A stretch of 22,135 nucleotides of DNA, from positions 1-22,135 of the forward strand of contig URPR01000018.1 of assembly GCA_900549775.1 (NCBI GenBank), in the 5' to 3' direction. Each line of letters begins with the position of its first letter. Positions within the stretch are counted from its first letter, which is position 1. The notes under the pieces are model-generated. The model was given only the letters and a program-made list of their open reading frames with translations, was not told the origin of the DNA and searched no databases. This stretch comes from an uncultured Oscillospiraceae bacterium (lineage in GTDB: Bacteria > Bacillota > Clostridia > Oscillospirales > Acutalibacteraceae). Positions 1 through 7,375 of this stretch are shown here, piece by piece. Made by a program: the position numbers and the translations under genes.

Positions 1-99
1 TTCAGTTAAGATTCTGCCAGCTTTTTTTGCTGTTATTGGTGTCATTTTCTTTCCTATTTTCTCTGCCTCAGTTTCTAAATAATTGATTTTATCTATCAA
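1..99 (-). CDS. Possible phage-derived ORF, 5' part only (runs off window)
   Basis: An open frame of 33 codons enters from position 99 and runs off the left edge. It would start with TTG, nine bases after a GGGGAG ribosome binding site at about 109-114. The visible peptide is charged and helical (MIDKINYLETEAEKIGKK at its N-terminus). It lies just downstream of the broken phage tail gene on the same strand, so a phage origin is likely. The look is vaguely like helical phage head-tail or tail-assembly proteins, but I do not recognise the family. It may equally be part of the same decayed DNA. Confidence 0.25.
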   Translation of the reverse strand, partial: MIDKINYLETEAEKIGKKMTPITAKKAGRILTE

Positions 100-259
100 A
101 AACTATTACTCCCCTGTTCGTCGTCACAAGTTTCATTTTTTTCGTTTTGCCTTAAAAAGGCAAAAACTCACACATTCCACTGCTCCTCCTCTCTCCAAAA
201 AGTTTCGCTCGAATCGGCTAACGACTTGTAAACGCACCGTTTTTACGCATCTTTTCGAG

Positions 260-840
260 CTACCAACTTTTTGTGGACCCCATGTCTTGCGATTGCACAA
301 AGAAGCCATCTAGCGCAGTGTTTGCTTCGCTTTCAGTACCATAAACCTTATGCTTTTCCCAATCTCAGTTTCGGTCAAAAACATTGTCGTTCTGCTCGTT
401 GCCACTTGCATTACTCTGTGTTTTTTCCTGTTCGTCGAGTCCACTTTATCTACCACCGGCAGCGCAGACTCGCGAACCATTCTCAAAAATCGTCGCTTCA
501 ACCGATGGTGTAGTGAATTCTAAATTATCACTTTTTGTTTTCGCATCCGCTATAAATGGTTTAAATTTCATTTTTGGAAAAACTCTACTTTATATTTTCT
601 TTTTCCATTAACCAATTTCGGAACAATGTGTCCGAAGCCGACATAAATAAGCTCATCACTGACGTTTGAAGTCACAATGCCAGTTTCCTCATCAACGGTT
701 TTACCTAACAACTCTGCAAAAATTGCGTCATCGTCTTCATCGATTCCAGCGGTTAGCGTGCCGCTTTTAAACATTGAAACTTGCTCTTTCAAGGCATCGT
801 CACTATACAAGCTCGCCTCAGCTAAATCAAAGGTACTAAA
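260..840 (-). pseudogene. Phage major tail protein (phi13-type), frameshifted and 5'-truncated
   Basis: Read leftward from about 840, the first frame gives the start of a phage major tail protein: LYSDDALKEQ, then LLGKTVDEETG, then YVGFGHIVPK. That frame stops at 568-570. A one-base shift in an A-run at about 571 continues it as MKFKPFIADAKTKSDNLEF and TTPSVEATIF, which match the family's typical 'KVKF..P...AKTKGDSIEF.TP' block. In that second frame there is an internal TAA (446-448) and a TGA (365-367). The tail-protein C-terminal pattern DWEKHKVYGTESEANTAL then follows until a stop at 260-262. The first ~35 residues of the family are missing at the right end. One frameshift and two internal stops make it non-functional. 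The assignment rests on recalled family motifs. Confidence 0.7.
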
Positions 841-1303
841 CTCAAACGATGAATTTAAAATGAATTACGATGATGAAGGTAACCTAGGTATTTACGATGT
901 AATTCATCCTAGATATCCGATATTCCATGAAAGCGATAAAAGAATTTCAATATTATTGACAGAATATTCAGATAATTTTGAAGTATTTTATGAAAGATTT
1001 ATTAAAGATATTAACACCTATGGTGAAATCCGAAGTATGGCCGCCAAAGGACAATATCCACCAAATTGTTTCGATATGAGTTCACTTCCTTGGAGTAGTT
1101 TTACGAGTTTTGACTGCTTTCCTACACGTGATGTTGTGTGGTTACCTCCCTTTGTTATGGTAGGAAAGTTCTTTGAAAACAATGGCAAGTTTTTATTGCC
1201 AGTTTCTATTTCGGTTCATCATGCTACATGCGATGGTTATCACGTAAGTAATTTTTTTAACGAATTTCAAGATTTGGCACTTAACTTTAAAAACTTGATT
1301 TAA
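833..1303 (+). pseudogene. cat: Chloramphenicol acetyltransferase, 5'-truncated
   Basis: This is the C-terminal two thirds (~156 residues) of a type A chloramphenicol O-acetyltransferase, which transfers acetyl from acetyl-CoA to the drug. Homology starts near the family's 'N.H.EF' block (here NSNDEFKMNYDDEGNLG). It continues through YPIFHESDK, SSLPWSSFTSF and the active-site signature HHATCDGYHV, with the catalytic second His at 1220-1222, and ends naturally at FKNLI. About the first 65-70 residues are absent. They are replaced by phage tail sequence in the opposite orientation, so the open frame back to 677 is a fusion accident. The remaining part lacks segments the trimer needs and is probably inactive. 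Lack of internal stops suggests either recent truncation or chance preservation. Confidence 0.8.
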
Positions 1304-1691
1304 AATGCATTCGCTCAATGATAATCGATCATTGCAACATTGCCTTATTCGTCATTAGAAATCTCCCTTACTTACAATCTCGCTTTTTGTTTTTATTTAT
1401 CTGTTTAATCCCAAGCACAATGAGTTTTTTAATTGAATACAACATTCTTACTTACCCAAAGGGCAATAGCCAAATTCCGCAGAAATATCATAAATCCGAT
1501 TTTATGCACTCATATTTAATCAAAATTTTCATACTCTAAAAATTATAACCACCAGTCAAACTGGTGGTGAAAGTTCGTAGTATTAAGTTGTGTCTCAAAA
1601 TGCAATTTTCTTTTGCTGCATTTAGGTGAACCAGTGCGAAAGTAAATCAACCTAGACACATAAATAAAAGTTACTTTTTAATTTTTCAATG
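1304..1691. other. Non-coding stretch with inverted repeats
   Basis: I see no convincing gene here. It contains a perfect 8-bp hairpin (1548-1555 with 1561-1568, loop TCAAA) and, just after it, two nested inverted repeats (1589-1595 with 1654-1660; 1598-1604 with 1617-1623). These could be the worn end of a mobile element or a structured RNA. There is no strong T-run to make any of them a clear terminator for spoVAD, which ends at 1692. Confidence 0.4.
1548..1568. repeat. 8-bp inverted repeat, IS200/IS605-end-like hairpin
   Basis: ACCACCAG and CTGGTGGT form a perfect stem with a five-base loop, preceded by TTATA and not followed by a T-run. Small CCACC/GGTGG hairpins of this sort mark the ends of IS200/IS605 elements. 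No transposase remnant is visible nearby, so the identification is only a suggestion. Confidence 0.25.
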
Positions 1692-2711
1692 TTACAAGTT
1701 CTTACTTGATTTTATATTTACTAAATGTGCAATGGACGGAATGCTTTCTCCTTGCTGAGACGATGTTGGTGACATCAAAGCACCTGTAGCTATAAAAAGA
1801 ATATTGTTCATTTCTTTAGAACTTAATTTATTGAGTATAGTTGAACATAAGACTGAAGCTGAACAGCCACACCCTGAGCCTCCAGCATGCACATCTTGAG
1901 ATTTTTTATCGAATATTAAAATTCCACAATCAGAGTGGTTTTTAGATATATCTATATTTTCCTTGATTAGCAACTCGTTTAAAAGTTTGCTACCTACTTC
2001 TCCAAGATCTCCTGTTAAAATCAAATCATAATCTGATGGTTTTGTTTTAGTATCGTTAAAAAAATCTGAAATGGTTGCAGCGGCAGCCGGAGCCATTGCA
2101 GCCCCCATATTGTTAGCATCCTTTACCCCTAAATCTACTATTTTCCCCACAGTAACAGTAGAAATAAAAGGACTTTTATCATCTTTGCCCAAAACTGCTG
2201 CACCAGAACCGGTAACTGTCCATTGAGCTGTCGGAGTTCTTTGGCCACCGTACTCTAGCGGAAAACGAAACTGCCTTTCTGCTGCACAAAAATGGGACGA
2301 CGTTACAGCTATGCAGTGTTTGGCAACACCAGTTTCTACCATTATAGAAGAAAGCGCCAAAGTTTGAGCCATTGTAGAGCAAGCACCAAATTGTCCTAGA
2401 AAAGGTATGTTAAGACTTCTAAGTCCAAAGGTTGAAGAAATGCACTGGTTTAATAAATCACCAGCAAAAATAAAATCTACATCTTCTTTAGCCACCCCAG
2501 ATTTATTTAGAGCTCTGATAACACTTTCAGTTTGCAATCGACTTTCGGCCTTTTCCCAACTTGTCTCTCCCAACATCGAGTCATCAAATGTATAATCGAA
2601 ATAATGCCCCAGGGGACCTTCTGCTTCTTTTTTTCCACATACAGCTGCATATCCGATAATAGCAGGGTGGTTTTCCATTTTTATAGTATATCTGCCTATT
2701 CTCTTTGCCAT
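1692..2711 (-). CDS. spoVAD: Stage V sporulation protein AD
   Basis: SpoVAD (339 aa; the usual length is ~338) is part of the SpoVA channel that loads dipicolinic acid into the forespore and releases it at germination; SpoVAD itself binds dipicolinate. It has a thiolase-like fold. Recognisable blocks are GHYFDYTFDD (35-44), ESVIRALNKSG, FAGDLLNQC, FLGQFGACSTMAQ (Cys111) and the C-terminal HAGGSGCGCSASV and FIATGALMSPTSSQQG. The start is set by a TTGAGGAG site eight or so bases before ATG at 2711. In most spore formers the gene sits between spoVAC and spoVAE; here both neighbours are absent and it stands alone, divergent from the dacF-type gene. A possible forespore-type promoter lies at 2743-2770. 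Confidence 0.95.
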   Translation of the reverse strand: MAKRIGRYTIKMENHPAIIGYAAVCGKKEAEGPLGHYFDYTFDDSMLGETSWEKAESRLQTESVIRALNKSGVAKEDVDFIFAGDLLNQCISSTFGLRSLNIPFLGQFGACSTMAQTLALSSIMVETGVAKHCIAVTSSHFCAAERQFRFPLEYGGQRTPTAQWTVTGSGAAVLGKDDKSPFISTVTVGKIVDLGVKDANNMGAAMAPAAAATISDFFNDTKTKPSDYDLILTGDLGEVGSKLLNELLIKENIDISKNHSDCGILIFDKKSQDVHAGGSGCGCSASVLCSTILNKLSSKEMNNILFIATGALMSPTSSQQGESIPSIAHLVNIKSSKNL

Positions 2712-2742
2712 AAAATCTCCTCAATTCAAAATAAACTTATTA

Positions 2743-2770
2743 TATTATTTGTAGAATTAAAGCGTTATAC
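2743..2770 (-). promoter_or_regulatory. Possible sigma-F/G-type promoter of spoVAD
   Basis: On the minus strand GTATA (2766-2770), 16 bases, then AATAATA (2743-2749) resembles the forespore sigma-G pattern GHATR ... CATxHTA, with one mismatch in the -10. It lies ~32 bases before the spoVAD ATG. The spacer is slightly shorter than the usual 17-18. The region is AT-rich, so chance matches are likely; the weight comes from spoVAD being a known sigma-G target. Confidence 0.3.
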
Positions 2771-2792
2771 TCTTTTATTTTAAATGTTAAGT

Positions 2793-2820
2793 GAATACTT
2801 ATAAGTCAAAGGACATATTT
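2793..2820 (+). promoter_or_regulatory. Possible sigma-F/G-type promoter of dacF-like gene
   Basis: GAATA (2793-2797), 16 bases, then CATATTT (2814-2820) resembles a forespore sigma promoter and ends ~30 bases before the dacF start codon. It has the same spacing as the candidate on the opposite strand. In Bacillus dacF is transcribed by forespore sigma factors, which is the main reason to propose it. Confidence 0.3.
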
Positions 2821-2850
2821 TTATATATATTGAAAATGAGGAGAAGTCAT

Positions 2851-3999
2851 ATGAATTTCAAAAAGTTCTTGTATATATTGTTTGTAAGTATTTTCATGTT
2901 TTCTAAAATAAATTTTTGTTTTGCTCAGGAGAATGTCGAGCTAGATATTTCGGCTCCGTCTGCTGTTTTGGTAGATGCCGAAAGTGGTAAAGTCTTGTAT
3001 GATAAATCTTCCGATGAAGTGAGGAGCTGCGCATCCATTACGAAAATAATGACTTTGATTTTGGTGATGGAAGCAATAGAAAGCGGAAAACTTTCATTGT
3101 CTGATAAAATAGTCGCAAGTGAACATGCTTCATCGATGGGTGGGTCTGATATATGGCTGGAGCCGGGCGAAGCTATGAGCGCGGACGATATGATAAAAGC
3201 GGTTGTGGTGGCTTCTGCAAACGATGCGGCAGTAGCGCTTGCTGAACAAATATCTGGTACAGAGGAAGCGTTTGTTTCAGAGATGAACCAAAAAGCAAAA
3301 GAATTAGGCATGAACAATACTACATTTAAAAACTGTAATGGGCTAGACGAAGATGGGCACGTTACCACAGCATACGACATTTCGCTAATGGCAAGAGAAC
3401 TTATGAAACACAAAAGTATTTTCAGCTATACATCTATTTGGATAGATTACTTGAGAAACGGAAAAACGCAGCTTGTGAATACAAATAAGCTTTTAAAAAG
3501 TTACAGTGGTATTACGGGTCTAAAAACTGGAACTACCAGTGAAGCCGGCTGTTGCATAGTGGCTACGGCTAAAAGGAATAATTTAGAACTTGTGGCTGTG
3601 GTTTTGGGTGACAAAACAGGTAAAGAACGATTTGCTTCTGCTGCTAAGCTTTTAGACTTTGGTTTTGCGAATTACGAAGTGATGACACCTAAAGTACCAG
3701 AAAATATGGTAAAGTCAGTCAAAGTTAAAAATGGAACCCTGTCAGAAGTTCCTGTAAGTGTAACTATAGATAAAAATATTTTAGTAAAAAAAGGGCAAGA
3801 GCAAAATATCACAAGTGAGTTGCAAATAGTGAATGAAGCAGAGGCACCATTCGAGCAAGGTAAGCTTTTAGGGAAATTAATTTATAAAAATGCTGACGAA
3901 ACCGTAGCAGAATACGATGTAGTTGCTACCGCTTCTGTAGAGAAAATTAATTTTTTTGCCGCTGTAAAGGGTTTATATTTAAGTTTAATTCGCTTATAA
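2851..3999 (+). CDS. dacF: D-alanyl-D-alanine carboxypeptidase (DacF/DacB type)
   Basis: This is a penicillin-binding serine D,D-carboxypeptidase (382 aa) that trims the terminal D-Ala of peptidoglycan stem peptides outside the membrane, in the group active during spore cortex formation. The signal peptide is residues 1-25 (MNFKKFLYILFVSIFMFSKI, then FCFAQ). Catalytic motifs are S62-I-T-K65, S122-A-N124 and K225-T-G227, followed by the C-terminal beta domain typical of PBP5-like enzymes. The start at 2851 is preferred because GGAGAAG lies a few bases upstream and it gives a clean signal peptide; the frame is open back to 2791. In Bacillus dacF heads the spoIIA-spoVA operon. Here no spoIIA genes follow: a terminator and tlc do. 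dacF is the likely symbol; a vegetative paralogue cannot be excluded. Confidence 0.9.
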   Translation: MNFKKFLYILFVSIFMFSKINFCFAQENVELDISAPSAVLVDAESGKVLYDKSSDEVRSCASITKIMTLILVMEAIESGKLSLSDKIVASEHASSMGGSDIWLEPGEAMSADDMIKAVVVASANDAAVALAEQISGTEEAFVSEMNQKAKELGMNNTTFKNCNGLDEDGHVTTAYDISLMARELMKHKSIFSYTSIWIDYLRNGKTQLVNTNKLLKSYSGITGLKTGTTSEAGCCIVATAKRNNLELVAVVLGDKTGKERFASAAKLLDFGFANYEVMTPKVPENMVKSVKVKNGTLSEVPVSVTIDKNILVKKGQEQNITSELQIVNEAEAPFEQGKLLGKLIYKNADETVAEYDVVATASVEKINFFAAVKGLYLSLIRL

Positions 4000-4024
4000 A
4001 TCATTTAAAAATCTTTTATATAGT

Positions 4025-4060
4025 AAAAGGCAACTATTCTAAAATAAATAGTTGCCTTTT
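4025..4060. terminator. Bidirectional terminator between dacF and tlc
   Basis: A 14-bp stem (4025-4038 with 4047-4060) has A-runs on its left arm and T-runs on its right. It can stop transcription of both convergent genes, dacF ending at 3999 and tlc ending at 4078. Confidence 0.9.
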
Positions 4061-4077
4061 TATAAACATTATATAGT

Positions 4078-5610
4078 TTATTTTGCTACAGCCTCTGCAG
4101 CTTCTACTTTTACTGGTTCTGGTTCATTTTGCTCTGTTACAGCTGCCTCATATTTGCCGTTTAGACGGAATACAGATACAATCCATCCAATAACAGACAC
4201 TGCAAATATCGCTACAATAGCAATAACGTTTTTCATAACGTCTGGGCTGAACGCATACATAATCTGTTGAATAAATGATGCACCAGCTTTACCAGCTCTT
4301 CCTCCAACAACTTCAACTGCAGCTTGACCTTTTGTCTTTGTATCTTCGTCAAGAGGAATGTAAACCATGCTCTTAGTTGTATCGAATAGAGTATACTTAA
4401 CACTTTTAGCCATTGCGTCTTGGATTATACCAGCCCAAACTGCAAGTGCTAAAGCTGAAAATCCAAATAGTTGAGAACTTACATAATTATTATATAAGGA
4501 TATACCAAAGAATATTGAACCTGCGATCAAGAATATCGCTGGGGTAACAAGAGCTGCTGTTTTCCATTTGCATCTTCTAAGAACGTTGGAAGCAAGTATT
4601 GTGACGAATATAGTCAATAAGCTTATCATCTTCGACATAGTGCTATACATATGCATGTATTCGCCTTGAGTTGTGCAAAGCGTTCTCATTTGCTCCTTCA
4701 AAACAACTTCAGAGAAATTAATAGCCATACCATAACCAACAACTAACATGGCTACAAGACCCATGTAAGAGTTTGTGAAAAGAATTTTGATTCCTTCCAT
4801 GATGCTGACTTTTTCTTTTTTCTTCTTTTTACTTTTTATTTGACTTGGATCAAAACATCTTATATCAGTTAATACCCATTTGTTGATTAAAGTATACATA
4901 ACTAAAACCAACACACCACTCAAGCAAGCACACAACATTAAAAACAAAATATTGCGGTCATTCAGATTCTTAGAAGCTTTATCAATAGCTTCTGCTGCAA
5001 AATAAGATCCAATGTTTCCTATAATAGGGAATAAACCGAAAAACCTTTTTACTTCGTTTTTCATCGTTGTAGCATTTGCGAATTGCCAGAACAAAGATGA
5101 TATTGCCATTGTTCCCCATATTTCTGAAAAGATGTAGAACAAAGTGATTGGCCAGTTAAAAAGACAAGTTAAAAATGTATGAAAAGCTCCCGGGCAAGAA
5201 TTTAATATGTCGGTGATTTGCTCTGCCGGCATTATTAAAGCATCTAAATTTGGATAAACAAATAAGCCAAATATTGCAAAGAAAGCAATAAAGAAAGTTA
5301 TAATTATGTAGAAAGTTTTTTTAGATCCAAATTTATTTACAAGCAATGTAAACAGCATAACAGCCAAAAATGCACAAGGTAAAACATACCACATTTTTAA
5401 TGCACTGATTAAAGGGGTTGTTTTTGTGCCGAAAGCGATGTGACTTCTATATTGTAAAAAAGCATCCTTAAGGTCTCTAACAAGAGTATAAACAAAGAGA
5501 ATAAAAAACATCAAAAAGCTCATAGGAACAAATTTTTTAAGTTCATGCCTATGAATAGGCCAGAAAAAAGCGCGTAACTTACTAAACTCTTTAGGTTGAG
5601 TAGTCGTCAT
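4078..5610 (-). CDS. tlc: ATP/ADP translocase (Tlc/NTT family)
   Basis: A 510-residue polytopic membrane protein, the usual size of bacterial nucleotide transporters (~500, 12 helices). The family exchanges host ATP for bacterial ADP, or imports nucleotides, in intracellular bacteria and plastids. Clear matches to rickettsial and chlamydial Tlc are FFWPIHRHELKKFVPM (15-30), LVRDLKDAF (43-51), FSEIWGTMAISSLFWQFAN (161-179), the basic loop KSKKKKKEK (259-267), VKYTLFDTTKSMVYIPLDED (404-423) and GQAAVEVVGGRAGKAG (428-443). Charged residues known to be needed in plant NTTs appear conserved (K48, E163, E301 and the lysines around 405-427), so it looks functional. The ATG at 5610 follows AAGGAG. 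It is a single-gene unit with its own promoter. Whether it trades ATP for ADP or carries other nucleotides cannot be read from sequence alone. Confidence 0.96.
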   Translation of the reverse strand: MTTTQPKEFSKLRAFFWPIHRHELKKFVPMSFLMFFILFVYTLVRDLKDAFLQYRSHIAFGTKTTPLISALKMWYVLPCAFLAVMLFTLLVNKFGSKKTFYIIITFFIAFFAIFGLFVYPNLDALIMPAEQITDILNSCPGAFHTFLTCLFNWPITLFYIFSEIWGTMAISSLFWQFANATTMKNEVKRFFGLFPIIGNIGSYFAAEAIDKASKNLNDRNILFLMLCACLSGVLVLVMYTLINKWVLTDIRCFDPSQIKSKKKKKEKVSIMEGIKILFTNSYMGLVAMLVVGYGMAINFSEVVLKEQMRTLCTTQGEYMHMYSTMSKMISLLTIFVTILASNVLRRCKWKTAALVTPAIFLIAGSIFFGISLYNNYVSSQLFGFSALALAVWAGIIQDAMAKSVKYTLFDTTKSMVYIPLDEDTKTKGQAAVEVVGGRAGKAGASFIQQIMYAFSPDVMKNVIAIVAIFAVSVIGWIVSVFRLNGKYEAAVTEQNEPEPVKVEAAEAVAK

Positions 5611-5633
5611 TTTACATTTCTCCTTAATAAAAT

Positions 5634-5662
5634 TTTATAAAAGGGTCGCTGTGCCAGGTAAA
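5634..5662 (-). promoter_or_regulatory. Promoter of tlc
   Basis: On the minus strand TTTACC (5657-5662), 17 bases, then TATAAA (5634-5639) is a good vegetative sigma-A promoter. It lies ~23 bases before the tlc ATG, leaving a short leader that holds the AAGGAG site. It implies constitutive vegetative expression rather than sporulation control. Confidence 0.6.
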
Positions 5663-5877
5663 ACCGTAAACAAAAAATGGAAGCCATTCGAATTGACTAA
5701 ATTATTTCCAGACAAAAACAAATTTAATCCCTCCTTTTTTGTCATTTTAACTAAAACTAACATTTCGACGGAATATAACCTGTTACATTTATTATTATAT
5801 CAAAAAACAACCGCATTTTCAATACCTTGTTGACCTATTTTGTAATAATATTTAAATTTTATTCATACATTTTTATG
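5663..5877. other. Intergenic DNA between tlc and rpmF promoters
   Basis: No gene or clear RNA element is visible. A weaker promoter-like pair (TTGACC at 5830-5835, TAAATT at 5853-5858, 17-base spacer) precedes the strong rpmF promoter and may be a second start. The DUF177 (YceD-like) gene that usually precedes rpmF is not present here. Confidence 0.4.
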
Positions 5878-5906
5878 TTGACAAATTCTTTTACAAATTA
5901 TATAAT
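5878..5906 (+). promoter_or_regulatory. Consensus sigma-A promoter of rpmF
   Basis: TTGACA (5878-5883), 17 bases, TATAAT (5901-5906): a perfect vegetative promoter. Transcription should begin near 5913, giving a leader of ~84 bases before the rpmF start. Confidence 0.9.
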
Positions 5907-5919
5907 TAATTATTGTAAT

Positions 5920-5959
5920 ATCAAAGGTTTATTTTTTACTGTTCTCTTTAGCCTTTGAT
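5920..5959 (+). promoter_or_regulatory. Leader hairpin at the 5' end of rpmF mRNA
   Basis: ATCAAAGG (5920-5927) pairs with CCTTTGAT (5952-5959) around a T-rich 24-base loop, beginning about seven bases after the expected transcription start. It could stabilise the mRNA or mediate autoregulation by L32. It has no following T-run, so it is not a standard terminator. Confidence 0.45.
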
Positions 5960-5996
5960 TATGAACTGTTTTAATTATTAAAAGGAGGTTATAAAC

Positions 5997-6179
5997 TTGG
6001 CAGTACCAAAGAGAAAAGTTTCTAAAGCAAGAAGAGATAAACGCCGTTCAACCGTTTGGAAATTAGAATCACCCGCTCTAGTTAAATGTTCTAATTGCGG
6101 TGAGTTAAAGCTTACACATAGAGTTTGTAAATCTTGTGGAACATATAAGGGTAGAGAAGTATTGAAGGTCGAAGCTTAA
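5997..6179 (+). CDS. rpmF: 50S ribosomal protein L32
   Basis: L32 (60 aa, normal length) is a small basic protein of the large ribosomal subunit. The N-terminus MAVPKRKVSKARRDKRRS is diagnostic. A zinc ribbon follows with two CxxC pairs (KCSNCG at 30-35 and VCKSCG at 43-48), so this is the zinc-binding form. The start codon is TTG at 5997, chosen because a near-perfect AAAGGAGGT lies ~7 bases upstream and the protein begins exactly at the conserved residue. A consensus promoter precedes it and a terminator follows, so it is probably monocistronic, unlike the common DUF177-rpmF arrangement. Confidence 0.97.
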   Translation: MAVPKRKVSKARRDKRRSTVWKLESPALVKCSNCGELKLTHRVCKSCGTYKGREVLKVEA

Positions 6180-6191
6180 GTCGCATTTTCT

Positions 6192-6224
6192 AAAGAGATG
6201 GTAATGATGCCTTCTCTTTTTTTA
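6192..6224 (+). terminator. Terminator after rpmF
   Basis: AAAGAGA (6192-6198) pairs with TCTCTTT (6213-6219), with two further G-C pairs inside after a mismatch, and is followed by a run of T. It separates rpmF from the ddl run. Confidence 0.75.
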
Positions 6225-6292
6225 TTATAAAATTGCACCTACAATTCATAATATGCTATTAGGATTATCAGTGACAAGAAGGAGTTTTATAT

Positions 6293-7375
6293 ATGAAAAA
6301 AAATGTGGTTGTTTTATTTGGTGGGGCTTCATCCGAGCATGAGGTTTCTAGAAATTCTTGTTTATCTATTTTGAAAAATTTGAATGAAGAAAAATATAAC
6401 GTTTTATTGGTAGGTATTACTAAAAAAGGTGAATGGTATTTATATTCAGGAGATATCGAAAACATCAGCAGCAACACTTGGGAAAACGATGTTGAAAATA
6501 AAAAAACAGCTTTTATTTCTCCTAGTGCTGGAGATAAAGGTTTGTACGTTTTTAATGACGGTAAATTTGAAACTATTCACGTAGATGTTATTTTTCCGGT
6601 ACTCCACGGCAAAAATGGAGAAGACGGCACAATACAAGGACTTTTCGAGCTGGCTCAGATTCCGTATGTTGGGTGCGATGTACTGTCCTCTTGCTGCTGC
6701 ATGGATAAAATCTTCACTAACATAGTCTTGACATCTGCTGGAATAAAAAAAGCCAAGTTTGCATTTATTGAAAGTTACGACTATGAAAAAAATCCTAACA
6801 AATGCATCGAACATATTGAAAATCAAATTCAATCGTATCCAATGTTCGTAAAACCTTCAAATGCAGGTTCTTCTGTTGGAATAAGCAAAGTAAATAACAG
6901 AAATGAGCTAATAGATGCCATCTCATTGGCACAAAAACACGATACGAGAATTTTGGTTGAAGAAAATATAGTTGGTCAAGAAGTTGAATGTGCGGTTCTG
7001 GGCAACGATGAATTAATTGCTTCGGTTGTTGGGGAAATAGCTCCTTCCAATGAATTCTACGATTATGAAGCAAAATATGTTTCAGATTCTAAGCTATACA
7101 TACCGGCGCATATTTCAGAGGAAACTTCAAATAGAATAAGAGAAATAGCAAAAAAAGCTTTCAAAACCATGAGCTGTAAGGGCTTAGCTAGAATTGATTT
7201 CTTTGTACAAAATGCAACTAACGAAATTTACTTAAATGAAATAAACACTTTGCCGGGATTTACTTCCATAAGTATGTACCCTAAATTAATGCAGGAAACC
7301 GGTATACCGTACCCAGAGTTCCTAGACAGAGTTATTAACTTAGCTTTAGAAAGGTTTAACAAAAATGAAAAATAA
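6293..7375 (+). CDS. ddl: D-alanine--D-alanine ligase
   Basis: Ddl (360 aa) is a cytoplasmic ATP-grasp enzyme that joins two D-alanines for the peptidoglycan stem. Motifs: GGASSEHEVS (10-19) at the N-terminus, HGKNGEDG (105-112), the ATP-binding loop KPSNAGSSVG (187-196), EFYDYEAKY (254-262), which fits D-Ala-D-Ala rather than D-lactate forms, and EINTLPGFTSISMYP (316-330). AAGGAG sits ~8 bases before the ATG. The start is followed by eight A's. It overlaps murI by 11 bases, so the two are translationally linked. It is the first gene of a four-gene run (ddl, murI, DUF1934, argS) after the rpmF terminator. Confidence 0.97.
   Translation: MKKNVVVLFGGASSEHEVSRNSCLSILKNLNEEKYNVLLVGITKKGEWYLYSGDIENISSNTWENDVENKKTAFISPSAGDKGLYVFNDGKFETIHVDVIFPVLHGKNGEDGTIQGLFELAQIPYVGCDVLSSCCCMDKIFTNIVLTSAGIKKAKFAFIESYDYEKNPNKCIEHIENQIQSYPMFVKPSNAGSSVGISKVNNRNELIDAISLAQKHDTRILVEENIVGQEVECAVLGNDELIASVVGEIAPSNEFYDYEAKYVSDSKLYIPAHISEETSNRIREIAKKAFKTMSCKGLARIDFFVQNATNEIYLNEINTLPGFTSISMYPKLMQETGIPYPEFLDRVINLALERFNKNEK

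Noticed and set aside
677..844. N-terminal extension of the cat reading frame
   Set aside because: It is the antisense of the phage tail pseudogene, low in complexity (serine-rich), and has no likeness to any CAT N-terminus.
1318..1539. 73-residue ORF in the gap after cat
   Set aside because: It has no ribosome binding site, no recognisable domain, and a composition typical of AT-rich non-coding DNA.
2791..2850. Longer N-terminus for the D-Ala-D-Ala carboxypeptidase
   Set aside because: It would bury the signal peptide behind 20 residues and lacks a ribosome binding site; GGAGAAG points to 2851.
5651..5833. 60-residue ORF between tlc and rpmF
   Set aside because: It overlaps the tlc promoter, has no ribosome binding site and no domain features; it does not resemble DUF177.
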